This document shows, in pieces, positions 25,703-34,501 of a DNA stretch of 64,000 nucleotides (position 1 is its first letter; the number at the start of each line of letters is the position of its first letter). The notes beneath the pieces were generated by a model that had not been told where the DNA came from, made no database searches, and saw nothing but the letters and a program-made list of their open reading frames with translations. The stretch is from assembly GCA_028280505.1 (NCBI GenBank), contig JANQLO010000036.1:1-64000 (forward strand). Direction: 5' to 3'. The translations under genes and the position numbers were made by a program. The DNA is from Chromatiales bacterium (GTDB lineage: Bacteria; Pseudomonadota; Gammaproteobacteria; Chromatiales; Chromatiaceae).

Positions 25703-26892
25703 GGGTTGCTTTGGCGGGTCCGATCGAGACCGCAGCATTCGTCGACTATCTGCCGGATGGTGCGCTCACCGGTCTTCCGCCCGGTCTGGGTGGGTCTCCG
25801 GTAAATCTGTTGGCGCTCGAGCTGCTGAAACGTGGCTACGAGGTAATCCTGTTGTCTTTGGACCAAGGGGTAGAGGAAGAGGTCGCGATACAGGGCCGCG
25901 GGCTGACGATCCTGTTCGGGCCTTTCCGACGAAAGCGCGCCCGGGATATGTTCGCCGTAGAGCGTCTTTGGTTGGTTGACAAACTGCGTGAGCAAATGCC
26001 CGACATAGTGCACGCGCATTGGACCTACGAGTACGCAATGGCGGCCACGGCCAGTGGCTTGCCGCATTTGGTAACGGCACATGATGCACCGTGGCATATC
26101 CTGCGCATAGGGTTCACGCCGTACCGGATCGTGCGTACGTGGATGGCATTGCGCGTCCTCAGAGACGTACGGAACCTGAGTTCCGTATCGCCCTATGTGG
26201 CGAAACATCTGCGCCGATACATGGGCTACCGTCGGCCGATCGAGATTATTCCCAATGGTCTTCCCGATACGTCGTTCTCGGGGGCAGACCGTATCGCTGG
26301 CCGGGAGAGGCTGACTTTCGCAACGATTCTGACCGGATGGTCGGGCAGAAAGAACGGTGAATACGCGATCGAGGCCTTCGCCGAGTATCGTCGCGACAGG
26401 CCCGATGCCCGGATGCTGATGTTTGGCAACGGACACGGCCCGGACGAGCAAGCGCCTGCGTGGGCACGTGAGCGGGGCATCGACGAGGGAATCGAATTTG
26501 TCGGCCAAATCGGTTACGACGCGCTGTTGCAGCGATTGTCCGCCGAAGTCGACGTGTTAATACACCCGTCGCGGGAAGAGTCCTTTGGCATGACGCTGAT
26601 CGAGGCGATGGCGATGGGTATTCCCGTCATTGCCGGCGAACGGGCGGGCGCCGTTCCGTGGACGATCGGCGGGTGCGGGTTACTCGTCGATATCATGGAT
26701 GCGCAAGCGGTCGCACGCGCCATGAAAGACCTGGACGACGATCGTGGACGGCTTGCAGATCTCGGACAGCGCGGACGGCGCATGGTGGCGACGCGTTTCC
26801 ACATGACGACCGTGGCGGATGCCTATACCGACGCCTACGCCAAGATCCTGGCGAGGGGAGAGCGCAATGAGAGTGTTGCACGTACTCGCTGA
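25699..26892 (+). CDS. GT4-family glycosyltransferase
   Basis: The 397-residue protein has the GT-B fold of family 4: an N-terminal acceptor domain (GGSPVNLLALELLKRGYEV, IVHAHWTYEYAM) and a C-terminal nucleotide-sugar domain with TGWSGRKNGEYAIEAF and the EX7E motif in EESFGMTLIEAMAMGIPVIA. It probably adds one sugar of the exopolysaccharide repeat unit at the inner membrane. Donor and linkage cannot be read. It overlaps the next gene by 26 bp. Confidence 0.88.
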   Translation: MRVALAGPIETAAFVDYLPDGALTGLPPGLGGSPVNLLALELLKRGYEVILLSLDQGVEEEVAIQGRGLTILFGPFRRKRARDMFAVERLWLVDKLREQMPDIVHAHWTYEYAMAATASGLPHLVTAHDAPWHILRIGFTPYRIVRTWMALRVLRDVRNLSSVSPYVAKHLRRYMGYRRPIEIIPNGLPDTSFSGADRIAGRERLTFATILTGWSGRKNGEYAIEAFAEYRRDRPDARMLMFGNGHGPDEQAPAWARERGIDEGIEFVGQIGYDALLQRLSAEVDVLIHPSREESFGMTLIEAMAMGIPVIAGERAGAVPWTIGGCGLLVDIMDAQAVARAMKDLDDDRGRLADLGQRGRRMVATRFHMTTVADAYTDAYAKILARGERNESVARTR

Positions 26893-27955
26893 ACTCAAGG
26901 CATCCGGGGCCGAGGTCATGCTGCGCGCCGCCCAGCCGGTGTTTGCCTCGCAGGGTGTGCAGTCGCAGTTATTGTCCACGGGTGAATCGGTGGGTGCCTT
27001 TGCTGATGAGCTGCGCAGCGCCGGGTACGAGATCAGGCATTTGCCGTTTCGCGGGTCGCCTTTGTTCTTGCTCCGTTTCTGGCGGTTGCTGCGCAGCGCA
27101 TCGGTCGACGTCGTTCATTTACATACGGAACGTGCAAATTTCTGGATTGGCCTCGTCGCGTTACTCGGCGGACGGCATCGTGTGGTGCGCACGGTGCACA
27201 ATGCGTTCGGATTCGAAGGTCGGTTGGCAGCGCGGCGCGGTTGGCAGCGCAGGCTGTTGTCGCGATTCGGCTTAACGCATGTCGCCATATCGCCCAGCGT
27301 TCGCGATAACGAACGCCGGCGGTTCGGTCTGGAAACGGTGCTGGTCGACAATTGGTACGATGAACGGCGGTTTTCACCGTTGACTTCAGAACGGCGTCGC
27401 GCGGCGCGTGAGGCATTGGACATCGGTGACGCACAGAAGGTGATCCTTAGCGTTGGCAATTGTTCCGACGTCAAGAATCATGCGTCGTTGTTGGAGGCCT
27501 GTGCGAAGCTCCCGCCGTCGATCGATTGGCTGTACCTTCATATCGGCGACGAGGAGCCGGGTCAACCCGAGCGAGCATTGAGTGAACGTCTCGATATCGC
27601 CGATCGCGTGCGTTTTCTGGGGCGTCGGGACGATCCGTTACCGTATTTTGCGTCAAGCGATTTGTACGTGATGCCATCCCGCTACGAGGGTTTCGGTGTC
27701 GCCGCGGTCGAGGCCTTGGCAATGGGGCTGCCGTGTCTGTTCGCGCGTGTGCCGGGGTTGAGCGACTTCGAACAAAGATTCCCTCGTATCCGCTATGCAT
27801 CGCCGGATGCTGCGGCGCTCGCGATCGCGCTTGAAGAGGCCCTGATCCAGGGCTTTGCGTTTGATGACGAAGCCGCCGAGTTGACGCGCTCGCATTTTGG
27901 GACCCGGCGTGGCGTGGCGGGGTATCTCGCCGTGTATCGCGGTGACCTTGCATGA
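26867..27955 (+). CDS. GT4-family glycosyltransferase
   Basis: The ATG at 26867 (MRVLHVLAELKASGAEVML) lies inside the end of the previous gene. The 362-residue GT-B protein has VDVVHLHTERANFW in the acceptor half and SVGNCSDVKNHASLLEA plus the EX7E region YEGFGVAAVEALAMGLPCL in the donor half. One of five GT4-type enzymes in this operon, it probably adds a distinct repeat-unit sugar. It overlaps the polymerase gene by 4 bp. Confidence 0.88.
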   Translation: MRVLHVLAELKASGAEVMLRAAQPVFASQGVQSQLLSTGESVGAFADELRSAGYEIRHLPFRGSPLFLLRFWRLLRSASVDVVHLHTERANFWIGLVALLGGRHRVVRTVHNAFGFEGRLAARRGWQRRLLSRFGLTHVAISPSVRDNERRRFGLETVLVDNWYDERRFSPLTSERRRAAREALDIGDAQKVILSVGNCSDVKNHASLLEACAKLPPSIDWLYLHIGDEEPGQPERALSERLDIADRVRFLGRRDDPLPYFASSDLYVMPSRYEGFGVAAVEALAMGLPCLFARVPGLSDFEQRFPRIRYASPDAAALAIALEEALIQGFAFDDEAAELTRSHFGTRRGVAGYLAVYRGDLA

Positions 27956-29286
27956 ACGCCGCGGTAATCGCGATTGGCGGATTGCTGCTGGCCATGGGGC
28001 TGGTGGCGTTTTCCCGATCGGCCGTCAGTGGCCTCTACGCCGTTATGGCAGTAACCGTCATCGAGGCGTGGTTTCTGGAACTGCCGGCTGTCCGCCTCGG
28101 GCTGCAGATCTATTTGCAGGATGTGTTGATGGTGGCTTTGTTGCTTGCCGCCGTTACGCGCTTCGTTAACGGTGCGGGCGCGCTCGTGGTGCCGGTGGCC
28201 TGGTACTTGTTCGGCCTGCTGATGCTGTTGTCGTTCGCGCTCGGTGTGATGCGTTTCGGCACGCTTGCCGGTGTGGACTTCCGCAATTACTTCTATTTCT
28301 GGGCGGGTGCGTTCTACCTCGCGAGCTTCCCCCTCAACGCGCGTCAGGTCGCACGTCTAAGCGACGCTTGGATATACGGTGCATTGGCCTTGTTGATGGT
28401 AGTCGTCTACCGCTGGATTGTCGGGCTCGGGGGGGTGCCATTGCCGACACCGTGGGTCGATTACGAGCCAATTGTCGGCCTGCGCCCGTATCGTGTTATC
28501 AATTCCGCCCAGGCAGCGGTTCTCGGTCTGGCCGTCATCATGCTGGTGTATCGGCTCGTGATCCAACGTGCGCCGCGCTTCGGTATGAGCATGTTGTTGG
28601 CGCTGGGTGTCGGTGTTTTGGTGTTGCAGCATCGCTCGGTTTGGGCGCTCAGCTTCCTCGGGATAGCGTCGTTGATGATCATCCCCGGGGTGCGCAAGGG
28701 ACGCGTGATACAGATTTTGACGCTGTTCGGTCTGCTCGGTGCCGTCGTGTTCGGGCCGTTCCTGGCGCAGGGGGTATTCGACAAAGTACTCGATGCGATT
28801 GCGAGTGCGGCGAGCCGGGCCGCCGACTTCGAGAACGATACCTCGGGACATCGGATTGCGACGTGGGTTTACCTGCTCGGCTACTGGTCCGATACCGGGT
28901 TGTTCACGAAGCTGATCGGTGAGCCTTTCGGTGGGGGTTATGCGGGTCTTGAAAGGGCACCGCACAATTTCTACATTCAAACGCTGTTTCGGGTTGGTGT
29001 GCTGGGTTTGGCCTGCGTACTGGTCGTATTTGCGAGTCTGACGCTGGCGCTGCAAGCGCGTAACAGGCGGGGAGAGCATCGATATGCCCCAATGCTGCTG
29101 ATGCTGCTGTTCGCACTTTTCGTATTCTACCTCCCGTATTCCCCGGCGTTTCAACACGGTTTGCTTTTGGGCATAGCGATGGCGATCGCGCGCCGGGCGC
29201 CTGCCCGGAGCGAGGCGGTCGAGCGCGCTGATGATGCGTCTGCGACGCCAGGACAACCGCCTATTCCCGGGTTCCTGCCGAGGTGA
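27952..29286 (+). CDS. Wzy/O-antigen-ligase-like polymerase
   Basis: The 444-residue protein has about 11 membrane helices and a large periplasmic loop. The loop ends in ERAPHNFYIQTLFRVGVLGL, the Wzy_C-type motif (PHNxxL...G) of O-antigen polymerases and ligases. It probably polymerises lipid-linked repeat units in the periplasm. The proline-rich hydrophilic tail (ATPGQPPIPGFLPR) is dispensable-looking. It is the only polymerase candidate in the operon. Confidence 0.88.
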   Translation: MNAAVIAIGGLLLAMGLVAFSRSAVSGLYAVMAVTVIEAWFLELPAVRLGLQIYLQDVLMVALLLAAVTRFVNGAGALVVPVAWYLFGLLMLLSFALGVMRFGTLAGVDFRNYFYFWAGAFYLASFPLNARQVARLSDAWIYGALALLMVVVYRWIVGLGGVPLPTPWVDYEPIVGLRPYRVINSAQAAVLGLAVIMLVYRLVIQRAPRFGMSMLLALGVGVLVLQHRSVWALSFLGIASLMIIPGVRKGRVIQILTLFGLLGAVVFGPFLAQGVFDKVLDAIASAASRAADFENDTSGHRIATWVYLLGYWSDTGLFTKLIGEPFGGGYAGLERAPHNFYIQTLFRVGVLGLACVLVVFASLTLALQARNRRGEHRYAPMLLMLLFALFVFYLPYSPAFQHGLLLGIAMAIARRAPARSEAVERADDASATPGQPPIPGFLPR

Positions 29287-29288
29287 GT

Positions 29289-30158
29289 ATGCGCCTGTGG
29301 ATCTGCATTCCGGTGTTCAACCGACTCGAGCTTACCCGTCGTTGCCTGGCTTCGCTTCGTGCCCAGACATACGCCGATTACGTGGTACTGGTTTGCGACG
29401 ATGGCTCGACCGACGGTACGGCCGCCTATCTGGCGGAACACTTTCCCGAAGTGACTGTTTTGCCGGGCGACGGCGAGTTGTGGTGGACCGGGGCCACGAA
29501 CCGATGCATCGAGTACGCATTGGCGCATGCGGACGCTGTCGATGCCGTGGTCACATTGAACAACGATCTCGAGGTGGAGCCGGGCTATCTGCAGGCCCTG
29601 GCAGATACCGCGGAACGTTATCCGGACGCGTTGGTGGGGTCGGCGGGATACGACATCTCCACCGGTCGTCTGGTGGATCCGGGTTTCCGGCATAGCTGGT
29701 GGACCAGCTCGGCCCGACGCCTCGATCCGCAGACTGATGCATTGTCCGACGATCCGGACGTGGCTGAAGTGACCCATCTTCCGGGCCGGGGCACGCTGAT
29801 CCCTCTACGCGTATTGCGTGCTATCGGTTTGTTCGATTTCGATCGCCTGCCGCATTACGGAGCGGACTACGATCTGTCGTTCCGTGCTGCTCGGTATGGC
29901 TACCGCGTGATGATCGCCTATCGCGCGCGGGTGCTCAGCCATGTCGAGGAGACCGGTCTGATCAAGCTGCGTCGGCGGTTTTCGCCGGTCGAATTCTACC
30001 GTTACCTGAGTAGCCGCAGATCACCCGGCAACCTGCGCGTGCGATTCTGGCTGGCGGTCAACAATTGTCCGCGTTGGTTGCTGCCTTGGTCGTTGTTGCT
30101 CGATGTCGCTCGCGTGATCGGTGGCTATTTCAGGCATTATCTGCGGAGCGGTGCGTGA
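29289..30158 (+). CDS. GT2-family glycosyltransferase
   Basis: The ATG at 29289 gives 289 residues; a GTG two codons earlier overlaps the previous gene's end and is also possible. The GT-A fold is clear: WICIPVFNRLELTRRCLASL, VCDDGSTDGT, then GDGELWWTGATNRCIEYAL and the metal-binding-type LNNDLEVEPG. This sub-pattern is common in rhamnosyl- and similar sugar transferases of surface polysaccharides. It overlaps the next gene by GTGA. Confidence 0.88.
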   Translation: MRLWICIPVFNRLELTRRCLASLRAQTYADYVVLVCDDGSTDGTAAYLAEHFPEVTVLPGDGELWWTGATNRCIEYALAHADAVDAVVTLNNDLEVEPGYLQALADTAERYPDALVGSAGYDISTGRLVDPGFRHSWWTSSARRLDPQTDALSDDPDVAEVTHLPGRGTLIPLRVLRAIGLFDFDRLPHYGADYDLSFRAARYGYRVMIAYRARVLSHVEETGLIKLRRRFSPVEFYRYLSSRRSPGNLRVRFWLAVNNCPRWLLPWSLLLDVARVIGGYFRHYLRSGA

Positions 30159-31336
30159 ACATCGTCATTGCCACGCTGATGCGGGAACAGGGTACGACAG
30201 GCGTACAATCGCACTTCAACAGTCTGCGTGAGGGATTGGTCGCGCGGGGTGACCGAGTGACTCTGGTCAACAGTTTCTCGCTACCGAGTTGGTTGTACCG
30301 ACCGGTCTTCGCAATACGGCCCTTGCTGTTGGTACGTTGGTTCAAGCCTGCGAGCGTCTTCTGGTATCGATACTGGCACTATCAGTTTCTACGTTTCGCA
30401 CTGATTCGTCTGTTGAAGCAGGAGTCGGTAGATATCATCGATGCTCAGTGCCCGCTCAGTGCGCGTGCCGCCATGGCGGCACGCGCACTGAGCGGTAGCC
30501 ACTGCAAGGTGGTATTGACCTGCCATTTCAATGTTTCGCAGGCGGATGAGTTTGCCGATCGTGGAGAACTGCGCCGCGGCGGCCGATATTTCAAGCACAT
30601 CTACCGGTTCGAAAGCGCTTTGTTGGCTCAGGTCGATAGCCTGGTTTTCGTTTCCCGGTTCTCGCAGCAGGCGATCGCCGAAGCGCACGGTCTTTCCCTA
30701 TCGCACGGCGAGGTGATTCACAACGGCGTGCGATCGGCAACGATTGCGCCGGTGGCACGCCGTAGTCTGGGTGTGCCGGACAAGGCATTCATGATGATCT
30801 CAGTCGGGACTCTCGAGCCGCGCAAAAATCAGCGCTGCCTGGTTGCGGCGGTGATCCACTTGCTGCAGACACACGCCGATTACCATTTGATACTGGTCGG
30901 CGACGGTCCCGACCGCGGCGTAATCGAATTGCTGGTAGAGCGAGCCAACCTCGAAGGTCAGGTGCATCTGCTCGGTTTTCGCGACGACGTACCGGGCTTG
31001 TTGGCTGCTTCCGATCTCTATTGTCATCCGGCACGTATGGAGAGCTTCGGCATTGCGGTCGTTGAAGCGATGGCAGCCGGTTTGCCGGTCGTGGCGGCGC
31101 CGGTCGGTGGTATACCCGAGTTTGTCGAACACGGTGAGCGGGGCATGCTCATCGACTGTGACTCCTCGCCAAGCAACTATGGCGAGCAACTGGGCAGGTT
31201 GGCGCAGGATGTCGAACTGCGTAGTGCGCTGGGTTCACGTGGCCGTGAGTACTATCGGCAGCAGTTGACCGTGCCGGCCATGTGCGACGCGTATCGGCAG
31301 CACTTTTCGGCGCTGACGGGACAAGCCGGTGTCTGA
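30155..31336 (+). CDS. GT4-family glycosyltransferase
   Basis: The start is GTG in a GTGA overlap with the previous gene, giving VNIVIATLMREQGTTGVQSH and 393 residues. Acceptor half: VDIIDAQCPLSARAAM. Donor half: SVGTLEPRKNQRCLVAAV, LVGDGPDRGVIELL and the EX7E motif MESFGIAVVEAMAAGLPVVA. A standard GT-B enzyme of the exopolysaccharide repeat-unit pathway; sugar specificity unknown. Confidence 0.88.
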   Translation: MNIVIATLMREQGTTGVQSHFNSLREGLVARGDRVTLVNSFSLPSWLYRPVFAIRPLLLVRWFKPASVFWYRYWHYQFLRFALIRLLKQESVDIIDAQCPLSARAAMAARALSGSHCKVVLTCHFNVSQADEFADRGELRRGGRYFKHIYRFESALLAQVDSLVFVSRFSQQAIAEAHGLSLSHGEVIHNGVRSATIAPVARRSLGVPDKAFMMISVGTLEPRKNQRCLVAAVIHLLQTHADYHLILVGDGPDRGVIELLVERANLEGQVHLLGFRDDVPGLLAASDLYCHPARMESFGIAVVEAMAAGLPVVAAPVGGIPEFVEHGERGMLIDCDSSPSNYGEQLGRLAQDVELRSALGSRGREYYRQQLTVPAMCDAYRQHFSALTGQAGV

Positions 31337-32471
31337 TGCGCGGTATCGTGTGGCGATCGTGCAGCGTGGCATCTCGCGCCACCGCGTGTCGTTCTATGAG
31401 CGCCTGCGCGAGTCTTTGGCCGGACACGGTATCGAGTTGGTGGTTGTGCACGGGCACTTCTCGCCATGGGTGCAAGGCAAGCGTGATCTGGCGACCTTAT
31501 CCTGGGGCGTCGTCGTTAAGAATCATGTCCTGCGTTTCCGTGGCAAGGAGTTGTATTGGCAACCGGTTTTGAAAAGCCTAAAGGGGGTCGACCTCGTCAT
31601 CGCCGAACAGGCAAATCGACTGCTGGTCAACTATCTGCTCCTGCTGCTTCGCGCCCTCGGCCGATTCAAATTCGCGTTCTGGGGTCATGGTCGGAACTTT
31701 CAGTCGAATCGACCGGGCGGGCTGCTGGAAAGCCTGAAGAACCTTTATACGCGTCACGTGGATTGGTGGTTCGCCTATGCTGCGATCAGCGCGGAGAGCG
31801 TCATGGCCACCGGCATGCCTGCACAGCGCATCACAGTTGTTCAGAACGCGGCGGACACCGACGTTTTACGCGAAGCGGTGAACCGGCTCACTGCGCAAGA
31901 CTTGGCGGATGCTCGTGATGCGCTGGGTATTCGTTCGGAACGGATAGCGGTCTATTGCGGCGGTTTGTACCGCGGTAAACGCATTGACTTTCTGCTCGAT
32001 GCCGCGTCACGGGTACGTGAGCGGCTGCCGGATTTCGAATTGCTGGTGATCGGCGGCGGTACCGAAGCAGCGCTGGTCGAGGCGCGTGCCCGCGAATGGC
32101 CTTGGTTGCACTATGTCGGTCCTTTTTTCGGCGCGGAGAGGGTGCCGCTGATGAAGCTGGCCAAGGTGCAGTTGATCCCGGGCCTGGTCGGCCTGGGAAT
32201 CGTCGACAGCTTCGTTCTGCAGCTTCCGCTGATCACAACCGAAGGTGTGCACGGTCCTGAAATAAGTTATCTGGATAATCACGTAAACGGTTTGATGGTA
32301 GCGGATGACCCACAGGCTTTCGCCGATACCGTCAGCCGGGTGTTGCAAGACGAGAAACGGCTCACGGCCTTGCGTGAAGGATGCCGAGCGGCGGCGGCCC
32401 GGTACACGGTCGAAAACATGGTCGCGAACTTCACCGATGGCGTGATGGCCTGCCTGGAGCAAGGAAAGTGA
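31329..32471 (+). CDS. GT4-like glycosyltransferase with divergent donor motif
   Basis: The 380-residue protein (GTG start, 8-bp overlap) has a GT-B pattern: VAIVQRGISRHRVSFYERL, VYCGGLYRGKRIDFLLDAA, LVIGGGTEAALVEARA. The usual EX7E region is replaced by GLGIVDSFVLQLPLITTEGV, where the first glutamate is absent or shifted. It resembles glycosyltransferases that recognise unusual donors. It remains in a tightly coupled run of genes, so it is probably functional. Confidence 0.82.
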   Translation: MSDARYRVAIVQRGISRHRVSFYERLRESLAGHGIELVVVHGHFSPWVQGKRDLATLSWGVVVKNHVLRFRGKELYWQPVLKSLKGVDLVIAEQANRLLVNYLLLLLRALGRFKFAFWGHGRNFQSNRPGGLLESLKNLYTRHVDWWFAYAAISAESVMATGMPAQRITVVQNAADTDVLREAVNRLTAQDLADARDALGIRSERIAVYCGGLYRGKRIDFLLDAASRVRERLPDFELLVIGGGTEAALVEARAREWPWLHYVGPFFGAERVPLMKLAKVQLIPGLVGLGIVDSFVLQLPLITTEGVHGPEISYLDNHVNGLMVADDPQAFADTVSRVLQDEKRLTALREGCRAAAARYTVENMVANFTDGVMACLEQGK

Positions 32472-33682
32472 AGGTACTGCTGGTCCACAATTTCTACCGT
32501 ATTACCGGTGGCGAGTGTCATGCGGTTCGCGCCCAGCAGGCGTTACTGGAATCGCGTGGCGTCGAGGTCATCCCGTTGTTTCGCGACAATGCCGAGGTTT
32601 TCTCGGCAGGCGGCATTGAAAAGGTGCGTGCTGCACTGCGCGCGCGTCGAAATCGCATAGCGATCGCCGAACTCAAGGAACAGGTACGGGCCCATCGTCC
32701 CGACGTGGCGCATGTACACAACGTGTTACCGATGATTTCGCCGGGAATCTACGATGCGCTGCGGATGCTCGGTGTTCCGGTCGTTCAATCGGTACACAAT
32801 CTTCGTTTGCGTTGCCCCGGTGGTCTGATGTACCGAGATGGTCAGGTGTGCGATGAATGTTTGCAAACGGGCATGCACCGCGCGGTAGTGAACCGTTGTG
32901 TGCAGAATCGCTACCTGCCGAGCGCGCTATATGCCGATGCGATTAGCAGTGCCTGGAGACGTGGCAGCTTCACGCACAGCATTGATCGCTACATCGTATT
33001 CAACGAGCACTTCGCGAAGCAAATGGTGGCGTTCGGCATCGACCGCGATTCACTCGATCTGTTGCCGAATTTCGTAGAGACTCCGTACGACACGCCAGCG
33101 TCGAAGAAACCGTACGCTCTTTTCTTGGGCAGGCTTAGCCCGGAGAAAGGACTTGATGTATTGCTCGATGCTTGGACGCGTGTGCACGGTATCAAGTTAT
33201 TGGTTGCCGGTAGCGGTGAATTGCAGGGGGAACTGGAACGGCGTGCTGGCACCGATTTGGCGGGCAGGGTGGAGTTCATCGGCTATGTCGGCGGCGAGCG
33301 CAAACAACGGCTGCTGCGCGAGGCGAGCCTGAGTGTATTGCCGTCACGTTGGCACGAGAACTGTCCTTTGTCGTTACTCGAATCTTTGGCGGCCGGCACG
33401 GCCGTAGTCGCGTCCCGGATGGGTGGCTTGCCCGACATGGTCCGCGACGATGAAACCGGGATCTTGGTGCCGGCGGGCGATGCACGGGCGCTCAGCGACG
33501 CGATCAATCGCTATGTACACGAGCCTGAGCTGGCGACGAAGCACGGCATGGCGGCCTTGCGGGATGCGCGCCACCGGTTCTCGTCGGAGGCGCATTACCG
33601 GGGGCTCATGTCGATCTACGCAAGCGTCGGTTGTTCACAGCCGGTGTCGCATCTTGCCGGAGGGGCTGTTGATGTCTCTTGA
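32468..33682 (+). CDS. GT4-family glycosyltransferase with cysteine-rich insert
   Basis: GTG at 32468 overlaps the previous stop (GTGA), giving 404 residues that begin VKVLLVHNFYRITGGECHAV. The N-terminal half has the conserved insert LRLRCPGGLMYRDGQVCDEC with paired cysteines, seen in a branch of GT4 enzymes. The donor half shows FLGRLSPEKGLDVLLDAW and the EX7E motif HENCPLSLLESLAAGTAVVA. It extends 11 bp into the next gene. Confidence 0.88.
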   Translation: MKVLLVHNFYRITGGECHAVRAQQALLESRGVEVIPLFRDNAEVFSAGGIEKVRAALRARRNRIAIAELKEQVRAHRPDVAHVHNVLPMISPGIYDALRMLGVPVVQSVHNLRLRCPGGLMYRDGQVCDECLQTGMHRAVVNRCVQNRYLPSALYADAISSAWRRGSFTHSIDRYIVFNEHFAKQMVAFGIDRDSLDLLPNFVETPYDTPASKKPYALFLGRLSPEKGLDVLLDAWTRVHGIKLLVAGSGELQGELERRAGTDLAGRVEFIGYVGGERKQRLLREASLSVLPSRWHENCPLSLLESLAAGTAVVASRMGGLPDMVRDDETGILVPAGDARALSDAINRYVHEPELATKHGMAALRDARHRFSSEAHYRGLMSIYASVGCSQPVSHLAGGAVDVS

Positions 33683-34463
33683 TAGCCCCCGGCGATGCAT
33701 GCGGATCGGCGGTCGCCGGTTTCCGGCGATCGATTATGCCGGGGCGCTGGAGTTGTTCCGGCGCTGGATCGACGAGGGCGGCGTGCATCAGGTTTGCATC
33801 GTCAATGTGCATACCTTGGTGAGTGCCAGTCGTGATTCGCGGCTGGCGGCTGTGATGGACAACGCGGCGCTGAACACGATCGATGGTCAGCCCTTGCGTT
33901 GGTACGCAAATCTTGTGCTGAAGGCCGGGCTGGACGACCGCGTTTGCGGTCCGGAGTTGATGCTACGTGCCATCGAACGCGGTTTGGCGGATGGTTGGAA
34001 GCATTACCTCCTGGGCGGTACCGACGAGGTCTTGGCTGCATTGGTCGGCCGGCTTAAAGACCGTTTTCCGGGGATAGAGATCGCCGGTGCGGAATCGCCG
34101 CCCTTCCGCGCGCTCAGCGAGTCGGAGCGCAGCAAAATGCTCCAGCGGATCAACGCCAGCGGTGCCGATATCCTCTGGGTGGGACTGGGTGCGCCCAAGC
34201 AGGAATTCTGGATCTCCGAACACCTGCACGCGATGCGTGTGCCGGTGGCCGTAGGGGTCGGTGCGGCATTTGATTTTCATGCCGGGAACATCGCGCGTGC
34301 GCCGGCATGGATGCAGCGCCACGGCCTGGAATGGCTGTTCCGTGTACTCAACGATAGACGGCTGTGGCGTCGCTACTTGAGCACGAACCCTGCGTTTCTT
34401 TGGTGGTTGCTGCGTGACTACTTGAAGTATCGGTTGTTTGCGAAAACGGTACGAACGCCGTAG
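33672..34463 (+). CDS. WecG/TagA/CpsF-family glycosyltransferase (GT26)
   Basis: The 263-residue protein starts at ATG 33672 inside the previous gene's end. GT26 motifs are present: VCIVNVHTLVSASRD, NAALNTIDGQPLRWYA, YLLGGTDEVLAALVGRL, ILWVGLGAPKQEFWI and VGVGAAFDFHAGNIARAPAW. Family members transfer N-acetylmannosaminuronic acid, ManNAc or glucose to a lipid-linked acceptor, often as the second sugar. It probably acts right after the WecA-like enzyme encoded at 39396. Confidence 0.92.
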   Translation: MSLDSPRRCMRIGGRRFPAIDYAGALELFRRWIDEGGVHQVCIVNVHTLVSASRDSRLAAVMDNAALNTIDGQPLRWYANLVLKAGLDDRVCGPELMLRAIERGLADGWKHYLLGGTDEVLAALVGRLKDRFPGIEIAGAESPPFRALSESERSKMLQRINASGADILWVGLGAPKQEFWISEHLHAMRVPVAVGVGAAFDFHAGNIARAPAWMQRHGLEWLFRVLNDRRLWRRYLSTNPAFLWWLLRDYLKYRLFAKTVRTP

Positions 34464-34501
34464 ATGCATTAACGCGGAGCGGGAAACAGCGGAGTGCGAA
34501 A

